The notes under the pieces were generated by a model that ran no database searches, was not told the DNA's origin, and worked only from the letters and a program-made list of their open reading frames with translations. Position numbers and translations under genes: made by a program. This document shows, one piece after another, positions 13,428 through 25,253 of a DNA stretch of 64,000 nucleotides. This stretch comes from Porodaedalea pini (Eukaryota > Basidiomycota > Agaricomycetes > Hymenochaetales > Hymenochaetaceae). Numbering within the stretch: the stretch's first letter is position 1; the number at the start of each line of letters is the position of its first letter. The DNA is taken from assembly GCA_002794775.1 (NCBI GenBank), contig NBAY01000023.1, positions 248,001 through 312,000 on the forward strand. Direction: 5' to 3'.

Positions 13428-14005
13428 GGAAGCCATTTGAATGGACTCCACAATGTTCTCGGTGTTCAGGAGGTGCCGTATGGATTGCACTCACGTCCTT
13501 CGAAAACCCGCAGATCTGGGTGAAGTTTCACGAAGGACGGAATTCACGCCTATTTTTCTCCATCATGTCTTACCCTTCGGTTCTTGATTTTAATGTCCGA
13601 GATGTATTCTTAGCTTGAGGCTTTTTTTCCCGTCGAGATCTTTATATGTTCTTTTTTCTATATTTCTAGTCGTCTTGTACACTATAATTTCAAGGGATCT
13701 GTGAATATACGCTTACAGGAAACGGCCGTCTTTTTGCAATGCAGCAGATATGTTCCAGAGCTAGGAGGAGTGAATAGTGATCAGCAATAGCCTGGGGAAG
13801 GGGGAAGGAATCTGCAAGCCACTGGGAGACATCGGAAGCGGAGAGGAACATCCCCTTCTCATACTTCCTGGCGATGCATTTTCCTCGCTCATGAAAGTTG
13901 TCCGGGTTCGTGACAAGTACATTTACTCGAAACATACCAATACTGTAGGACGTTTTATTTATTTTCCCATTTTACCGAGTTTATACGCTGATCGACAGTC
14001 CGTCA
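13428..14005. other. P450 3' flank, no gene seen
   Basis: About 580 bp between the P450 stop and the target duplication of the LINE insertion. Small overlapping ORFs only. Confidence 0.5.
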
Positions 14006-14019
14006 CGTGCACTCTAATT
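14006..14019. repeat. Target-site duplication, left copy (14 bp)
   Basis: CGTGCACTCTAATT occurs here and identically at 15016-15029, exactly bracketing the LINE fragment. This is the expected product of target-primed reverse transcription. Confidence 0.85.
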
Positions 14020-15015
14020 TATAATCTTTTGCTATCTACTTCTAGCAGACTACCAACCGCTACGGAAAGAGAACAAAACTAGAGACCAACTATGTAGAGC
14101 GCAAATGATGGTGTGTACTGACATGGAAATGATGTGTAGAATAGTAAGGCGCAGGTAGTGACTAAAGATAGAAGGAGGGTGGTAAGTCAGATAAAAGGGG
14201 CATGCTGTCCGGCGGGCGACGGAAAGAAAAGAAAGCAAATTTCAAAAGTAAAAGAAAATTATTTGGACGAAACCAGTCAGAAAATGCTAAAGGTAGAGAA
14301 CGTTGACGATAAAGGCCGTTTCGAACAAGTGAAAAAAATGGGCAACAATTAAGAATGTGACGGACATCATGTTTGATGCATTCCGGGTCCGGGCAACGAG
14401 GTTCGAGGGTTCAGTTATGCAGATCAAGTGCATTCAGCATTAGGCTGGCGGTGCGGGATAGAACTGAGCGGTGTATCTTTTTCCTTGGGGAAAGCTTCAG
14501 AAATGGACGAAGGGATCGCGTTGGATGAAGGATGAATGAGGACGGCTCAAGGATGGAGCGGTGTCCACAAAGATTGATGATATTGGCTTTCCAGTCTCGA
14601 AGAAGCTCGAGCTGTACTTGCGCATTCAGATTAGGGAGAGAATCTGGTATGGTCTTGCGATCGGGTTTGGAGGCAGCATCTTTTGCCAACTTATCGGCTT
14701 TGGAATTACCCAGTACTCCACGGTGAGAAGGGAGCCACTGGATCGTGATGTGTGAAGCCTCGTGGTGGAGGGCAAGAAAGATCCCACAGAGACGGCGGAA
14801 TGTTATGATGAATTCCACATGTCGAGTGTCGTTGGAAAAGATGAGTTCGACACAATTGAGTGAGTCCGTAACGATGTGAATGTGGATGGGTGTGAAGCAT
14901 TTCGCCAGGAGGATAGAGATACGACGCATGGCTGCGATGAGCGCTTCCTGCTCCTCAAACAATATGTTTGATCGAGAGTGCGCTGCTGAAGAAAAGACAG
15001 CAAGTTCTTGATGAT
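14020..15015 (-). mobile_element. 5'-truncated non-LTR (LINE-type) retrotransposon, copy 2, with RNase H domain
   Basis: A 996 bp fragment on the minus strand bounded by 14 bp direct repeats. It encodes the C-terminal half of ORF2: an RNase H-like segment with the acidic residues in IVTDSLNCVE and the later WLPSHRGVLGNSKADKLAK block. The ORF ends at 14411-14413 in a TGA where copy 1 has CGG (274-276); downstream the Cys/His motif is still readable but shifted by stops. The 3' end, at low coordinates, matches the 3' end of copy 1 at 600-664. Insertion took place about 300 bp upstream of the UBR7-like start. The element is dead on arrival because it lacks its 5' part. Confidence 0.88.
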
Positions 15016-15029
15016 CGTGCACTCTAATT
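15016..15029. repeat. Target-site duplication, right copy (14 bp)
   Basis: Second copy of CGTGCACTCTAATT; see 14006-14019. The sequence beyond it is host DNA, so the LINE does not extend further upstream. Confidence 0.85.
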
Positions 15030-15315
15030 CCGCAAATGGCAGTGGCGCGCCACGACGCGCGTCGACGCGATGACTTCCTCGTGAACCTCGACGCCAGCTA
15101 GCTCGAGAAGGACTGCCCCAATCTGGTGTTGTGCGATTGAAGCTTGAGAACGGAGTACTGAGAACGCTAGGGTTTCGACCTTTTCGCGCACGTTCGCGCA
15201 TAGGTTCTCGGTGAGTAAATCAGTCGCCCAAGTTGAATGCCATCTGAACTCATGCACAGCTTGCCTCAAGGAAAGAGCATTGTGGAAACATACAAACCTT
15301 ATCAAGCAAAAAATC

Positions 15316-17084
15316 ATGGCCGAATCTCTATCTACCATACTTGCATCTGAGGCGCGCCTCATCAATGAAGCTGCGGAAGCCCTCCCACACCAGTTCAATG
15401 CCTGTACCTACTCGTTAGGCTACATTCGCCAGGCCGTCTACCTTTGCCTGACGTGTGCTTTGCCTCGTGGAATCTGCTCCGCATGTTCTATCGCATGCCA
15501 TACGAATCATGAGCAGGTCGAGCTCTTCCCGAAGCGTCATTTTCGGTGCGACTGTCCGACTAGTGCAATTGAGCATCCGTGCACGTTGCACAAGACGTGT
15601 GAAGTGGATAATTCAGACAACACGTATGGGCAGAACTTTAAGGGCATCTTTTGTCGGTGTGGGAGATCTTACGATGCGAACCAGGAGCGAGAAACGATGA
15701 TTCAGTGTTTGGCATGTGAGGTGAGTTTAGGACCTTAGATCTCTCTCTTCTTTTTGCACGCGTCTATTCACTCCATTTCTTAGGACTGGTTCCACGAGTC
15801 CTGCCTTAACTTGCGCGAGCGTCCCCATTCTCGCGATGTCACGCCGGTTCTCGCATCTGCATCCTCAACGAACAAAGCATCCGACACCGAGCCGAACGCC
15901 GAGGCGGACGAAGTCGCATCTGAGGCGTCCTCATCAGGCCTACCTCCGCCTCTCCTGACGGACATCGATTACGACGCCTTCATATGCCGGTCTTGCGTTC
16001 TTTCGAACTCAACTCTGCGGCGTTGGGCAGGCACAAAGGGTATGATGATGGTGATACGTGATGACGTGGACGCACCATGGACCACTATCGGTGACCTCTC
16101 CGAGGACATCGAGGTAGAAGTTGGAGTGGACTCCGAGTCAGGCATCGGGCGCAGCTTATCGGAGTCCGGAATCGAACAGGTCAATGCCGCTGGAAGCAAG
16201 AGAACGCTGGAAGCCATAACTTCTGGAGCCTCCGAGGAGACGCGCACCAAACGTCCTCGGACAGGTTCTGCAAACGAAGCTGGTGGATCAGCTGCTGAAA
16301 TTATAATTTCAAAATCAGCTTGCATTGCTCCGCAACAGCCTGAAAAGGCTGTCAATGTTCTGCATTATGTCTCTTCTGACCCTCCGAATTATGATCTTGG
16401 CGCGGGAGACGTCTTCTTTACAGATGGCTGGCGAGCACGATGGTGTCGATGTGACGAGGCACGTATGGAACTTTACTGCTCCAACTCTATTTTCGAATGC
16501 TCCCTTCTTGCTCTAATATTAAATTTGAATTTACCATAATATTAACATAATCTCTGTTCTTCGTGTAGTGCCTTATCCCACTCACGGCACGGCCTTATCT
16601 TCTTGAAGAGGAGGAGACGTATGAACCTCCTGAAGACCCAGACTCTGGTGTGTTCCTGCTGATAATTGTGCAGGATTGAAAGCGACTGACTCTCAAATCC
16701 AAAACGACTTCTTGATAACGACAATCCATCAGGCTTTTCACTAGAGGAGCTCGGTATGCGTGCCCTGCAGTCACTCCCACGAGAACGTGCGATCGATGGA
16801 ATTCAAGCATTCAATGAGATGCGGTACGTCTTTCCGTTCTTCTCCTTAGTACCATCCCTTCCGTCCACCATGGTACCTTCCGCACCTAAAATTTTTTCAT
16901 CTCTCCTGGCAAACGCAGTTTCTCCATTCGCTCATACAATTCTGTCTGAATGCTAAACAGAGATGACCTGCTTTCGTACCTGCGACCCTTCGCGCAAGAA
17001 GGAAAGGTTGTGAATGAGGCCGATGTCCACGCATTCTTTGAAGAGAAAAGGGAGGCGCGGCGAGCCCAGACCGGTAAAGAATGA
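15316..17084 (+). CDS. UBR7-like putative E3 ubiquitin ligase, UBR box and PHD-type finger (457 aa, 5 exons)
   Basis: Exons: 15316-15720, 15784-16458, 16569-16647, 16733-16823, 16961-17084. An N-terminal UBR-type zinc finger spans roughly residues 30-110 (CLTCALPRG, CSACSIACHTNHE, KRHFRCDCP). A PHD-like finger follows (FCRCGRSYD, MIQCLACEDWFHESCL), then an acidic, Ser/Glu-rich linker with KRPR, and a conserved C-terminal block (WCRCDE, EEEETYEPPEDPDSG, DDLLSYLRPFA). This order matches human UBR7 and fission yeast mlo2. Related proteins act in the nucleus on chromatin and histone ubiquitination. Intron 2 must start with GC rather than GT (16459-16460): only that choice keeps phase and the expected Cys after WCRCDE. 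A LINE insertion lies in the upstream region. Confidence 0.9.
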
Positions 17085-18296
17085 CCTCGGATCGTGCGCG
17101 TGTCGGTGGCCTTCTGCCGTGGAGGCGGAAGGCGGGTAAAGTGCGCGTGAAATGTGATACAAGGCTTGTGCGATTCCTGCTTATCTGGCCAAAACCTTCT
17201 CATGTGACTCCAAATTTGTTTTGCAGCAGATTTTTCCGGTCTTCCTTCTTTTTCAGCCGCAAAGTCAGAGAAAGAAACGTCATGGAAGTGGCAACTCGTT
17301 GACCGCGGATCGCGGCGTTCTGTTGTTTTGGTTGTCTTCTATGTCATTGTTGATGCCACCCAACTCATTCCCGTCTACGACGTCCTCGTCCGTTACTCGC
17401 CCCCTTTTGTCTTCATCCACCTTCGTTATAACGTTCTTCTTATCAAGAAAAGCGGAGAAGCAACACCTCGTCGTTCCTCGTGTATGGGATCACTTTCAAA
17501 TGCCAGCCTCACTGTTGACAGCTTCATATGGATGCTTTGTCCATCCAGCTTTTAGAATTTCAGTCTCAAAAGGCGACGCCCTTACGATGGGTGATGCAAG
17601 GCAATCATCAAAGCCAAACGTTCGTCAGGGCCAAAAAAAAAAAGACAAAGAAAAACTACTAAAATCCAATCGACTTCCTCTAGGGGTGTCATTAGTAAGT
17701 AAGCTCTGGCTGCTTGGATTACACTCAAACTGGCTTGAACCTTCGATGCCAGGGCACAATAATGATTCATTGGTTGAGCTCCTCCGGGAAATCGTGATCG
17801 TTGATTATCAGAAGTCAATTGTCAATTTTTGCGCATTATTCTGTTTGATTCATATGGCGCAGCATTCTGATAAGGAGTAGATGTCATCATAAGGAGGGTA
17901 CGGGTTTGTAGCCGCCTTTATCGTGCAAATACATAAGACATACTTTTGACGCACTCTGACTATCACGGAGACATGCACTACTGAGTATCGTAGCGACTTT
18001 ACGGCTTGGCTTGGCATCTGATAAAAAGCTTAGTGATCTGCATCAGATGATCAAGCGATCGTATTGTGATTGTGAGTTATTCAGAGGGCGAGGGACATTG
18101 TGTTACTAAGTCACGGTTATGAGACATTGCGTCCGTTGGCTGATAAACTCTCATCTGACTGTACCATCATCTTGCCTGACCACAGGGCACCCTTATATCA
18201 AAAGGTCTGGCTATAACACTAGCATCTGCAAGAATCACAAAGGTTGAAATCGACCTTCAACTGAAACTAGGCTAGACTCGAGCATATAGGCGTATC
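17085..18296. other. Intergenic region, no recognised gene
   Basis: About 1.2 kb after the UBR7-like stop. A 219-codon plus-strand ORF (17221-17880) has low-complexity Ser/Leu-rich content, no motif and no start context, so I treat it as chance. The last 120 bp hold the epoxide hydrolase promoter, with TA-rich stretches near 18195-18215. Confidence 0.45.
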
Positions 18297-19918
18297 ATGG
18301 CTTTCGGGGTCCCGAAACGTATCGATGTTAAATACGATGCTGTGACCGTGCAGAACATGCTGGCTCTGCTCAAAGCCGCACCATTTACTGATAGAGCACC
18401 AATTGACGCAGATAAGCCGTGGAAGCTCGGCATTGACTACGAGTACTTGAAAAAGTTAAGGACCATGTTCCAAACTGAATGGAGCTGGGATGCTCTCGAA
18501 AAGAGAATCGCGAAATTCGATAACTATTTGGTTCATTACGAACACGAAGGAGATGTCCTGGACCTGCACTTTATACATGTGAAGAGCTCCCGAAGCGATG
18601 CGATTCCCCTTATTCTCTTACATGGATGGCCGGGTGCGTCTTGCCATTAATCTATCTCATTTCGTATTGACTCATTTCGAGAGATAGGCACTTTCTACGA
18701 CTTTAGCAAGGTTATTGAGCCGTTGGTCAACCCAGCGAGTCCTGAGCTGCCAGCGTGAGCTTTATGATTGTATAACGGTGGTCTTGGTTTAGTAGTCCCC
18801 CAAACAGCTTCCACGTGGTAGTGCCGTCGATACCTGGCTACTTCTTGTCCACACTTCCGAGGCGTGACAGCTGGAGCCTCGCTGATAACGCACGGGTTTA
18901 CAACGGACTTATGACTTCGGTTCTTGGATATACAAAATATGTAGGACAAGGCGGTGACTGGGTATGCATTAATATCACTTACACTCCATACATGTTGGAT
19001 GTAGGCACATCTGACCACACTATGTTCCCTCTTAGGGAAGCGCTATCCTGCGTCTCATGGGTTGTCTATTCCCAGACTCGCTCTTAGTCATGCACTTCAA
19101 TATGTTCAGGGTAAAACCTGAACCGGACTCAGATACCAGTACCTACTCGGAAATAGAGAAGCGGGTTGTCGCTCGTGCAAATGAGTTCAGTTCGAGTGGA
19201 ACGGGGTACTATGAAATTCAAAGGACAAAGGCACGCGGGCGATTATTCAAAAAGTCCTCCAGCTTACTGAGAAATATTCTGGGTTGCAGCCTTTCACCAT
19301 CGGAATAGCGATCGCCTCTTCTCCGCTTGCTGTCCTGGCATACATAGGCGAAAAGATTTACTCCTGGTCGGACCCGGAGCGTATCAATCCCCAGGATATA
19401 TTAGACACCGTCGCTCTTTATTATCTAAGTGGATCCTTCGCGACATCGGTCGTGATTTACAACCAGGTTCGTTGCATCGTAATCCTGCTTCCTTGAGCAG
19501 TAATATGAGACTGAATTCGTTCCTCCATTCTCTATTATTTTTGCAGGCTCAAAAAGAGCGGTTTGAGATTAACGAAGGAGTCAAGGGAAATAAATGGCTT
19601 CTGAAAAACAAGTTTGGCTTCTCTGCCTTCGTACGAGTTTTCGCTGCCTTTCCTGCCTCGTCACTTATTGATTATGGTACGCCATAGCCTTTTGAAATAG
19701 GCAGTGCTCCCAAACGCGATATTGCAAAATTTGGTCCTTTGGTCTATTATAAGGGTGAGTATTAGCGATTTTTATTATCTTCCTCTATTCCTTCGTTAAC
19801 TTCCGGATTCACATCATCAGAGCACTCCAATGGGGGACATTTCCCTGCTCTTGATAGTCCAGTCGAGTTTGTGGAAGACTTGCGAGAGCTCTTCGGAGAG
19901 CATTGGGTTCGTGCGTGA
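18297..19918 (+). CDS. Epoxide hydrolase, microsomal-type with EHN domain (392 aa, 8 exons)
   Basis: Exons: 18297-18633, 18688-18754, 18808-18961, 19036-19230, 19290-19466, 19547-19630, 19688-19754, 19821-19918. Alpha/beta-hydrolase that opens epoxides to diols. Residues 1-105 form the EHN-type N-terminal region with WKLGIDYEYLKKL. The oxyanion motif HGWPG precedes an intron. The nucleophile is Asp in GQGGDWGSA and the base is His in SNGGHFPALD. PFTIGIAIASSPLAVLAYI marks the cap. Intron 4 (19231-19289) has a GC donor: AAG|GCACGC. Exon 7 begins PFEIGSAP, restoring the family pattern after SAF. All catalytic residues are present. Likely roles are detoxification or metabolite processing; the substrate is unknown. 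Confidence 0.9.
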
Positions 19919-20594
19919 ATAGTGAATATGGCCGAATGTACTTGTATTTCTGTCTCCTGGAAACAAATTACTGATCGCGAACATGTCAACAATGATTAAT
20001 ATCTCCTTGTATTATCTGCGCTTAATCCCGTTGCGTTTCTCTGAGGACGCTAGGAACCAGTACCGTGTTGTAGTTCATAAAACATTTTTCTCGGTGGCCG
20101 TTAGTTTGGCTGATGCATTGCCACCCTCCGATATAAGGCATACGACTTCTCTGGATTTCTGAAGAATGTTTTTTATTCACGTAGCCCAGAGCGCTCATAC
20201 AGATCGTCACCCTCAAATTACAAAAAAATATCTGACATGGTCAAAGTTTCGGGGATACCTATGGGTCTAAACCGTCGACCTGTTAGCCGCCGTGAACGTG
20301 GAGACTGTAGCAACAGTATCGAGGACTTGGGTTTCCGTGCCGTCTCTGACTGTATATATCGACGTCGAGATTGACTCATATGCACCTCGGATATTGAGAA
20401 GTAGGCGGCTGCAAAATATGCTATGAAGTGCAGCTTGAGTTCTGCGAGTAAATTAAACGTCAGGTTTCTTTACGATGGTGGTTATCGGGCCTACGAACGC
20501 GAGTAAAAAGTTGCAGATATTCGGCGGTGCCAATCGAAGGATAATTACATTTACCAGGGATGATACTTGTGTAGGCGGTCAATAAGTGCGAGAA
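19919..20594. other. Convergent 3' intergenic region
   Basis: About 680 bp between the ends of the epoxide hydrolase (+) and the DUF6533 gene (-). No credible ORF. Confidence 0.5.
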
Positions 20595-21926
20595 TTAACG
20601 ACACTGACGGAAGAAACGCGTACTGAATATGAAGAAGTAGTAAGTAATCCCTAGGCGTCCCATCAATCCCAGTATTTTCAACAAGAGACTGTCAGCGAAA
20701 AAACACTCACCATCTGCATAAATCGTGCGCATTATCTTTGAGTGCTCCAGCCGAGCTAGATAGGAGTAAAAATGTAAGTTGACGTGCAAACAAAAACAAG
20801 TGTCACTTAGTATATTACATGATTTAATTAGAAGTACCGCTAGGGCGACTGTGTGTAGAATTAGGAGGGATTCAGGTACAGACACAATACAATGTGCTTA
20901 CATGTCTCCGAGACTATGAGTACAACGAAGGCGACCCACCCAACTTGATCCTTGAACTCCAAGATACAGCCAGTAGGCAGTACATGCACTTCAATCACTG
21001 CCATGAAACGTAGTCATAAGCAGTTTTACAAAATAAGAGAAGAAATTCACGGACCTTCCAGAGACCGGAAGAAGATAGCAATGTAAGTCGACCCTATCGC
21101 ATACACCAACTGACGAACGTACTTCAGACGGTGAGGCGAGAGAGTACTGGTGGTTAACTTACTAAGAGGGTAAAGAAAAGGACAATTCCTACAGAACGCC
21201 TGCACTCCCATACAGCGTATGCCCGTACGTAAAGGATGACTACGGAATCCCGGTTAGCGTCATTTACAGACAATATAGAGGAGGCTACTTGGACACACGT
21301 TCCGCTATGGTGTAACTTATAAAGATCAGGCCTAGGTCGGAGTAAGGAAAGAGAATCAGCAAAAGCTGCGTGCGATAGAAAGAGAGGAGATAGAGTTGAA
21401 GACACACTGCCGAAGATTAAGAAACCTGGCTTGCAGATCTAGTGAATCCCGGTTCAGTCTGATGCACAAGGTGAAATAAACATTCTTGGCGAGCACTAAC
21501 GTGACTATGGTGCTTCACGTCAGCTGAAACTACAATTTCATAACCGCATTGATTATTTAGCAAGCTTCAAAGATATAACATCAGCTCTCGTACCGTAAAT
21601 CAACCCAGCCGTACCGACGAAGGGGAGGTAACGATTAAGCAGAAAAACAACTTTGATGGGTGAGAGTCGCGAGGGCCAGACGAGACGCTCCTCGTGTTTG
21701 AAAGTGAGGAGGTAGTCGTACACCTGTGGGGAGGATGAAATGGTGAAGTACGTCACCAACAAGTTTTATTTCTCACCAGTAAGGCCATAGTCGCTACCAG
21801 TGTGAACTTCAGGCAACAAGGTAAGCTCGATGCATCCACACAAACGTCGCGAAAACTTACGCTCATAGCGTAACTCTGTTCTGCTAGACCTTGTATATGC
21901 TTTTTCGATTCACTGGGGGAAGACAT
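20595..21926 (-). CDS. DUF6533-domain multi-pass membrane protein
   Basis: Minus-strand gene with many small exons. Start 21926; exon 1 21861-21926, exon 2 21777-21806, exon 3 ends high at 21723 and encodes the family block VYDYLLTFKHEERLVWPSRL then VVFLLNRYLPF. Later exons give ILYVRAYAVWECRRSVGI, LLVYAIGSTYIAIFFRSLE, PTGCILEFKDQ, VLIVSETFALAVLLIKSSRL and MRTIYADG joined to ITYYFFIF, ending at 20595. This order of hydrophobic segments is the pattern of the DUF6533 proteins that are abundant in Agaricomycetes. Function is unknown; about seven membrane segments suggest a plasma-membrane or endomembrane protein. The exons between about 21360 and 21560 are the least certain. It ends earlier than many relatives, so the C-terminus may be incomplete. 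Confidence 0.7.
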
Positions 21927-22063
21927 TTCAGAAGAGGATTAGGGGACTGTTTTTGGTGGACTGCCAGAGCTCTGACTTGGTTGGGTAGTTAAGGTGAGAC
22001 GAACATGGTGCTTGTGAGCAGCCAAAGTAGATTAAATAGGAGACACTGAAACAGCCTAGTAGC

Positions 22064-23313
22064 TCACCTGACAGTGATCATCAAGATCTGCCGTGCGCCC
22101 GTCGGGAACCAGAGAAGAAGACACACACAAGCGATAGAGTTCGATTTTGAGTAAGAACATTGCCTGCCTAGACATTTTGTCCACATCTCGTTTGATAACG
22201 ACAAAGCCCGAAGGCTGATAAACAAGAGTCTCTGCATCCTTTCACTAGCATATTTCGAGAATATGTTAGGGGCTGGAAGACTATAGTTAAGGCCGCTGAT
22301 GATAAACTTTCTTGATGTGCAGACGGCGAACCCCGTGATACTGATCATGGCAGGTAGATAGGTACTATGGCAAAGTCATGGCAGTGTTCAGCGTTGGATC
22401 TGTGAGCGGAGACTAACGATGCGACCAATTACCCATCATCTTCTGTAAAGATCTGGATTGCAAGATGTTTGTCGTAAGGGGTTCTAGCGGTTCATAAGAA
22501 CAAGTGAGATGACTTACTAGGCGTTTAAGTTCAAGGACAAGACAAAACTTCCAGGTACAACCGTAGGAGTTTTATATGCAAACTTCGGCTCTCCAAGTCT
22601 GACTCTGTCAGTGTCAGACGACGTCCTTCACTGAACATTAAGAAGTTGAGTTTGTATCTGTATCTAAAGTGATGCCCATCCTCGCTTGAATGAGTTAGTA
22701 ATTGATCAATTACGCACATTGATTTTCTTACTTGTATATGGTACATGTCTTGAAGAAACCGAGAAACCGCAATACTAATACATCTTTTTCAGAGAACGAA
22801 GGTCATAATGCCACCCTATATATGTAAATTAAAGGCGAACTTTTTGCACGCAGTAAGAAACTGTGTTGCGAAGCCGACATTCGGGAAGCGTCACTCGACG
22901 ACAATCAAGATCTGCCAATAGTATCAGATACTGTGTTCTGCCTAACATCTCTTTTGTCGAAGGATCACTTACCTTGCATCATGAGGTGATATACGACAAA
23001 TCTTTCGAATTCAGTAACTAGAATTCTCCACCTAGAGAGGTTCAGAGTACGAAGCAAACTGTCGACAGAGCTCCGAGCTCAGATGACAGCCCCTCAATTT
23101 TCTGCGTGCTTCCTGGGCTTTGATCCAAGCTCCACTGATGTTGATCGATGATGTGCAAGTTGTAAGGAAGAGAGCGCGCTGATAAGAAAGCAAAACTTGC
23201 AGAAAGAGTCCTAATTCGGTCAGAATCACGATCATATGAGACGGTATGAACAGTGGCGCAAGAAGCGATAGAACGAAGTGGATATTATTTGGGCACTTAA
23301 GGTACTGTAACAT
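22064..23313 (-). other. Possible degenerate relative of the neighbouring DUF6533 gene
   Basis: Minus-strand hydrophobic fragments at about 23130-23313 and a segment at 22100-22320 ending in an amphipathic, Arg-rich stretch resemble the tail of DUF6533 proteins. No YDYLLTF-type core was found and I could not build a continuous model. It could equally be noncoding AT-rich DNA. Confidence 0.2.
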
Positions 23314-23927
23314 CGAGAGTGCCAGAGCACAGTGGACCGCGTTCAGATCTGCTAGTGAAGCACTAAGAAGCCTTTAGAGTTTGCTGGTAATTAGTTGCTG
23401 CCTTTCAAGAAAACTGCGTTCCCTAAGGTCCCTGTGTAGAACGAATCCGTGATGCCGAAAGACTACTCCGTGTTATTAGAATCTGGATGTAAATCAGTAG
23501 AGTACTCATAGATACGTAGATCAGACGGGTCTTCCTCCTAACTGATAAGTAAACGGGAGTCATTGGGATTTTTGAAAGAAGCGAAGGTATGTTCTGCAAA
23601 TGAATCAATACTTCTTCATAAAGTGACATCGTGCTGCCTCACTTTATACGTGGCGTCGACTGAGTCGGACTGACCAGACGCAAAATAGTTTACTATCATC
23701 CAGTAAATGTGTCCGAGTAATAGTCTTGCGGTTAGTGTGGCCTTTTTCGAACTAGAAAGCCCTAGACCCTCTATGGGTCGCGGAGGGGATATGGACGGAG
23801 GATGGAAGCATTTTATAATTTCTAGGAGGACACGTGCAGACGCGTTAGCCACGTGATACTTATGACGTTGAATATAGCTTCGGAATCGCTTCTTCAAATT
23901 TAACTCTGTCACGGTTGACTGAACACC

Positions 23928-25123
23928 ATGTCTATCCGCTATCTGTCCGCAAAACTTGCCCAGCAAGTAGGCTCTGATCCATGTTCATGACATTATTTGT
24001 AACCTGTTCGTTGACGCGTCGCGCAAGATTGACGAGGAGCTGATGAGCGCCGCAGGCGCGTTCAGCATCGACCAGGTCGGTTCAGTCACTTGTCTTTTGT
24101 GTGCAGTACGAACGCTCATTTCATTTTGATGACGGACTCAAAGCTCATGGAACTAGCGGGCCTTGCATGTGCCCAGACACTGGCCGCGGTATACCCGAGA
24201 GCGACGCATTCGCGCGTGCTGGTCTGCTGCGGACCAGGGAACCAGGGCGGTGACGGACTTGTCGCGCGCGCCATCTTTGTAAGACAAACTTTTGTGTTAA
24301 GACTGGACGACGTTTTTCTCAAGAATAAACACGATGGTCAGCCCAGTTCGGGTACAAGCCTACGCTGTTCATGCCAAAGGTACGTGGATGATTTTCATTT
24401 GGTTCGACGTCACTTGCTGAGTGTATGCGTAAACAGCCCGGTAGCAAGGATATCTACAAAGTACCCTTCTGCTCTTTCCCTCCCTACCTCGTACCAACCT
24501 AGTTCATGCTTCTCTCAGCGTCTCCAAACGCAATGCACCAACATGTCAATCCCAACCCTCTCCTCCTCTCCTTCCTCAACGATTCAAGAGCTGACCACCG
24601 CGCTATCCGCCTCCGACGTCGTCCTCGACGCGATCTTCGGCTTCTCCTTCTCGCCGCCCGTGCGCGCGCCATTCGACGCCGTCCTCCCCCTGCTGGCAAA
24701 GTCGGGCAAGCCGATTGTGAGCGTCGACATCCCGAGCGGATGGGACGTCGAAAAGGGGCGGATTCCGTTCACAGTCAAGAAAGTAGATGGAGGAGGAAGC
24801 GGAGGGGGAGAGACGACGTTTGAGGGCTTGGAGCCTGATGTGCTTGTCAGTTTGACCGCGCCGAAGATGGGTGCGAAGGAGTTCAAGGGCAGACATTTCT
24901 TGGGCGGTCGGTTCGTCAGCAGGTGTGTTTTATATTTCCCTCTCTTTTGTTCTTTTCCGATCGCACAATCTCTTGGATGGACCTGACTCTGACCTGACCT
25001 GATCTGACCTGGCCTACTCAATTGAACAGGGCGCTCGAGCAGAAATTTGAGCTGAACCTCCCGGAGTATCCGGGCTACGAGCAGATCGTGGAGCTTCCGC
25101 AGAATAACGGACAAAAGCTCTGA
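23928..25123 (+). CDS. NAD(P)H-hydrate epimerase (258 aa, 7 exons)
   Basis: Exons: 23928-23966, 24028-24075, 24144-24278, 24347-24379, 24437-24460, 24519-24922, 25030-25123. The enzyme interconverts R and S forms of hydrated NAD(P)H so that the S-specific dehydratase can repair it. It is the YjeF_N/NAXE family (yeast NNR1). Visible: MSIRYLSAKLAQQIDEELM start, SIDQLMELAGLACAQ, the phosphate-binding loop CCGPGNQGGDGLVAR, FGYKPTLFMPK, VLDAIFGFSFSPP, VSVDIPSGWDVEKG and LTAPKMGAKEF. The C-terminus PEYPGYEQIVELP is typical. Very small internal exons of 24 and 33 nt are supported by phase. A single-domain housekeeping protein, cytosolic or mitochondrial. Confidence 0.93.
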
Positions 25124-25253
25124 GCTTAGAGGCGAGTCGAATACAGGCATTGGACACATTGTAAAAATGAAATAAAGTAAAATGTATACCGATAAATCCA
25201 TGTATCAAAATATATTTCTTCATAACTCGAAAGGCTAGAAGGGATTAATATTC

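Noticed and set aside
15030..15398. Minus-strand ORF that might extend the LINE upstream of 15015
   Set aside because: The 14 bp target duplication at 15016-15029 marks the edge of the insertion, and this ORF is antisense to the UBR7-like first exon.
17221..17880. 219-codon plus-strand ORF
   Set aside because: Low-complexity composition, no motif and no splice or start support; best seen as the 3' flank of the UBR7-like gene.
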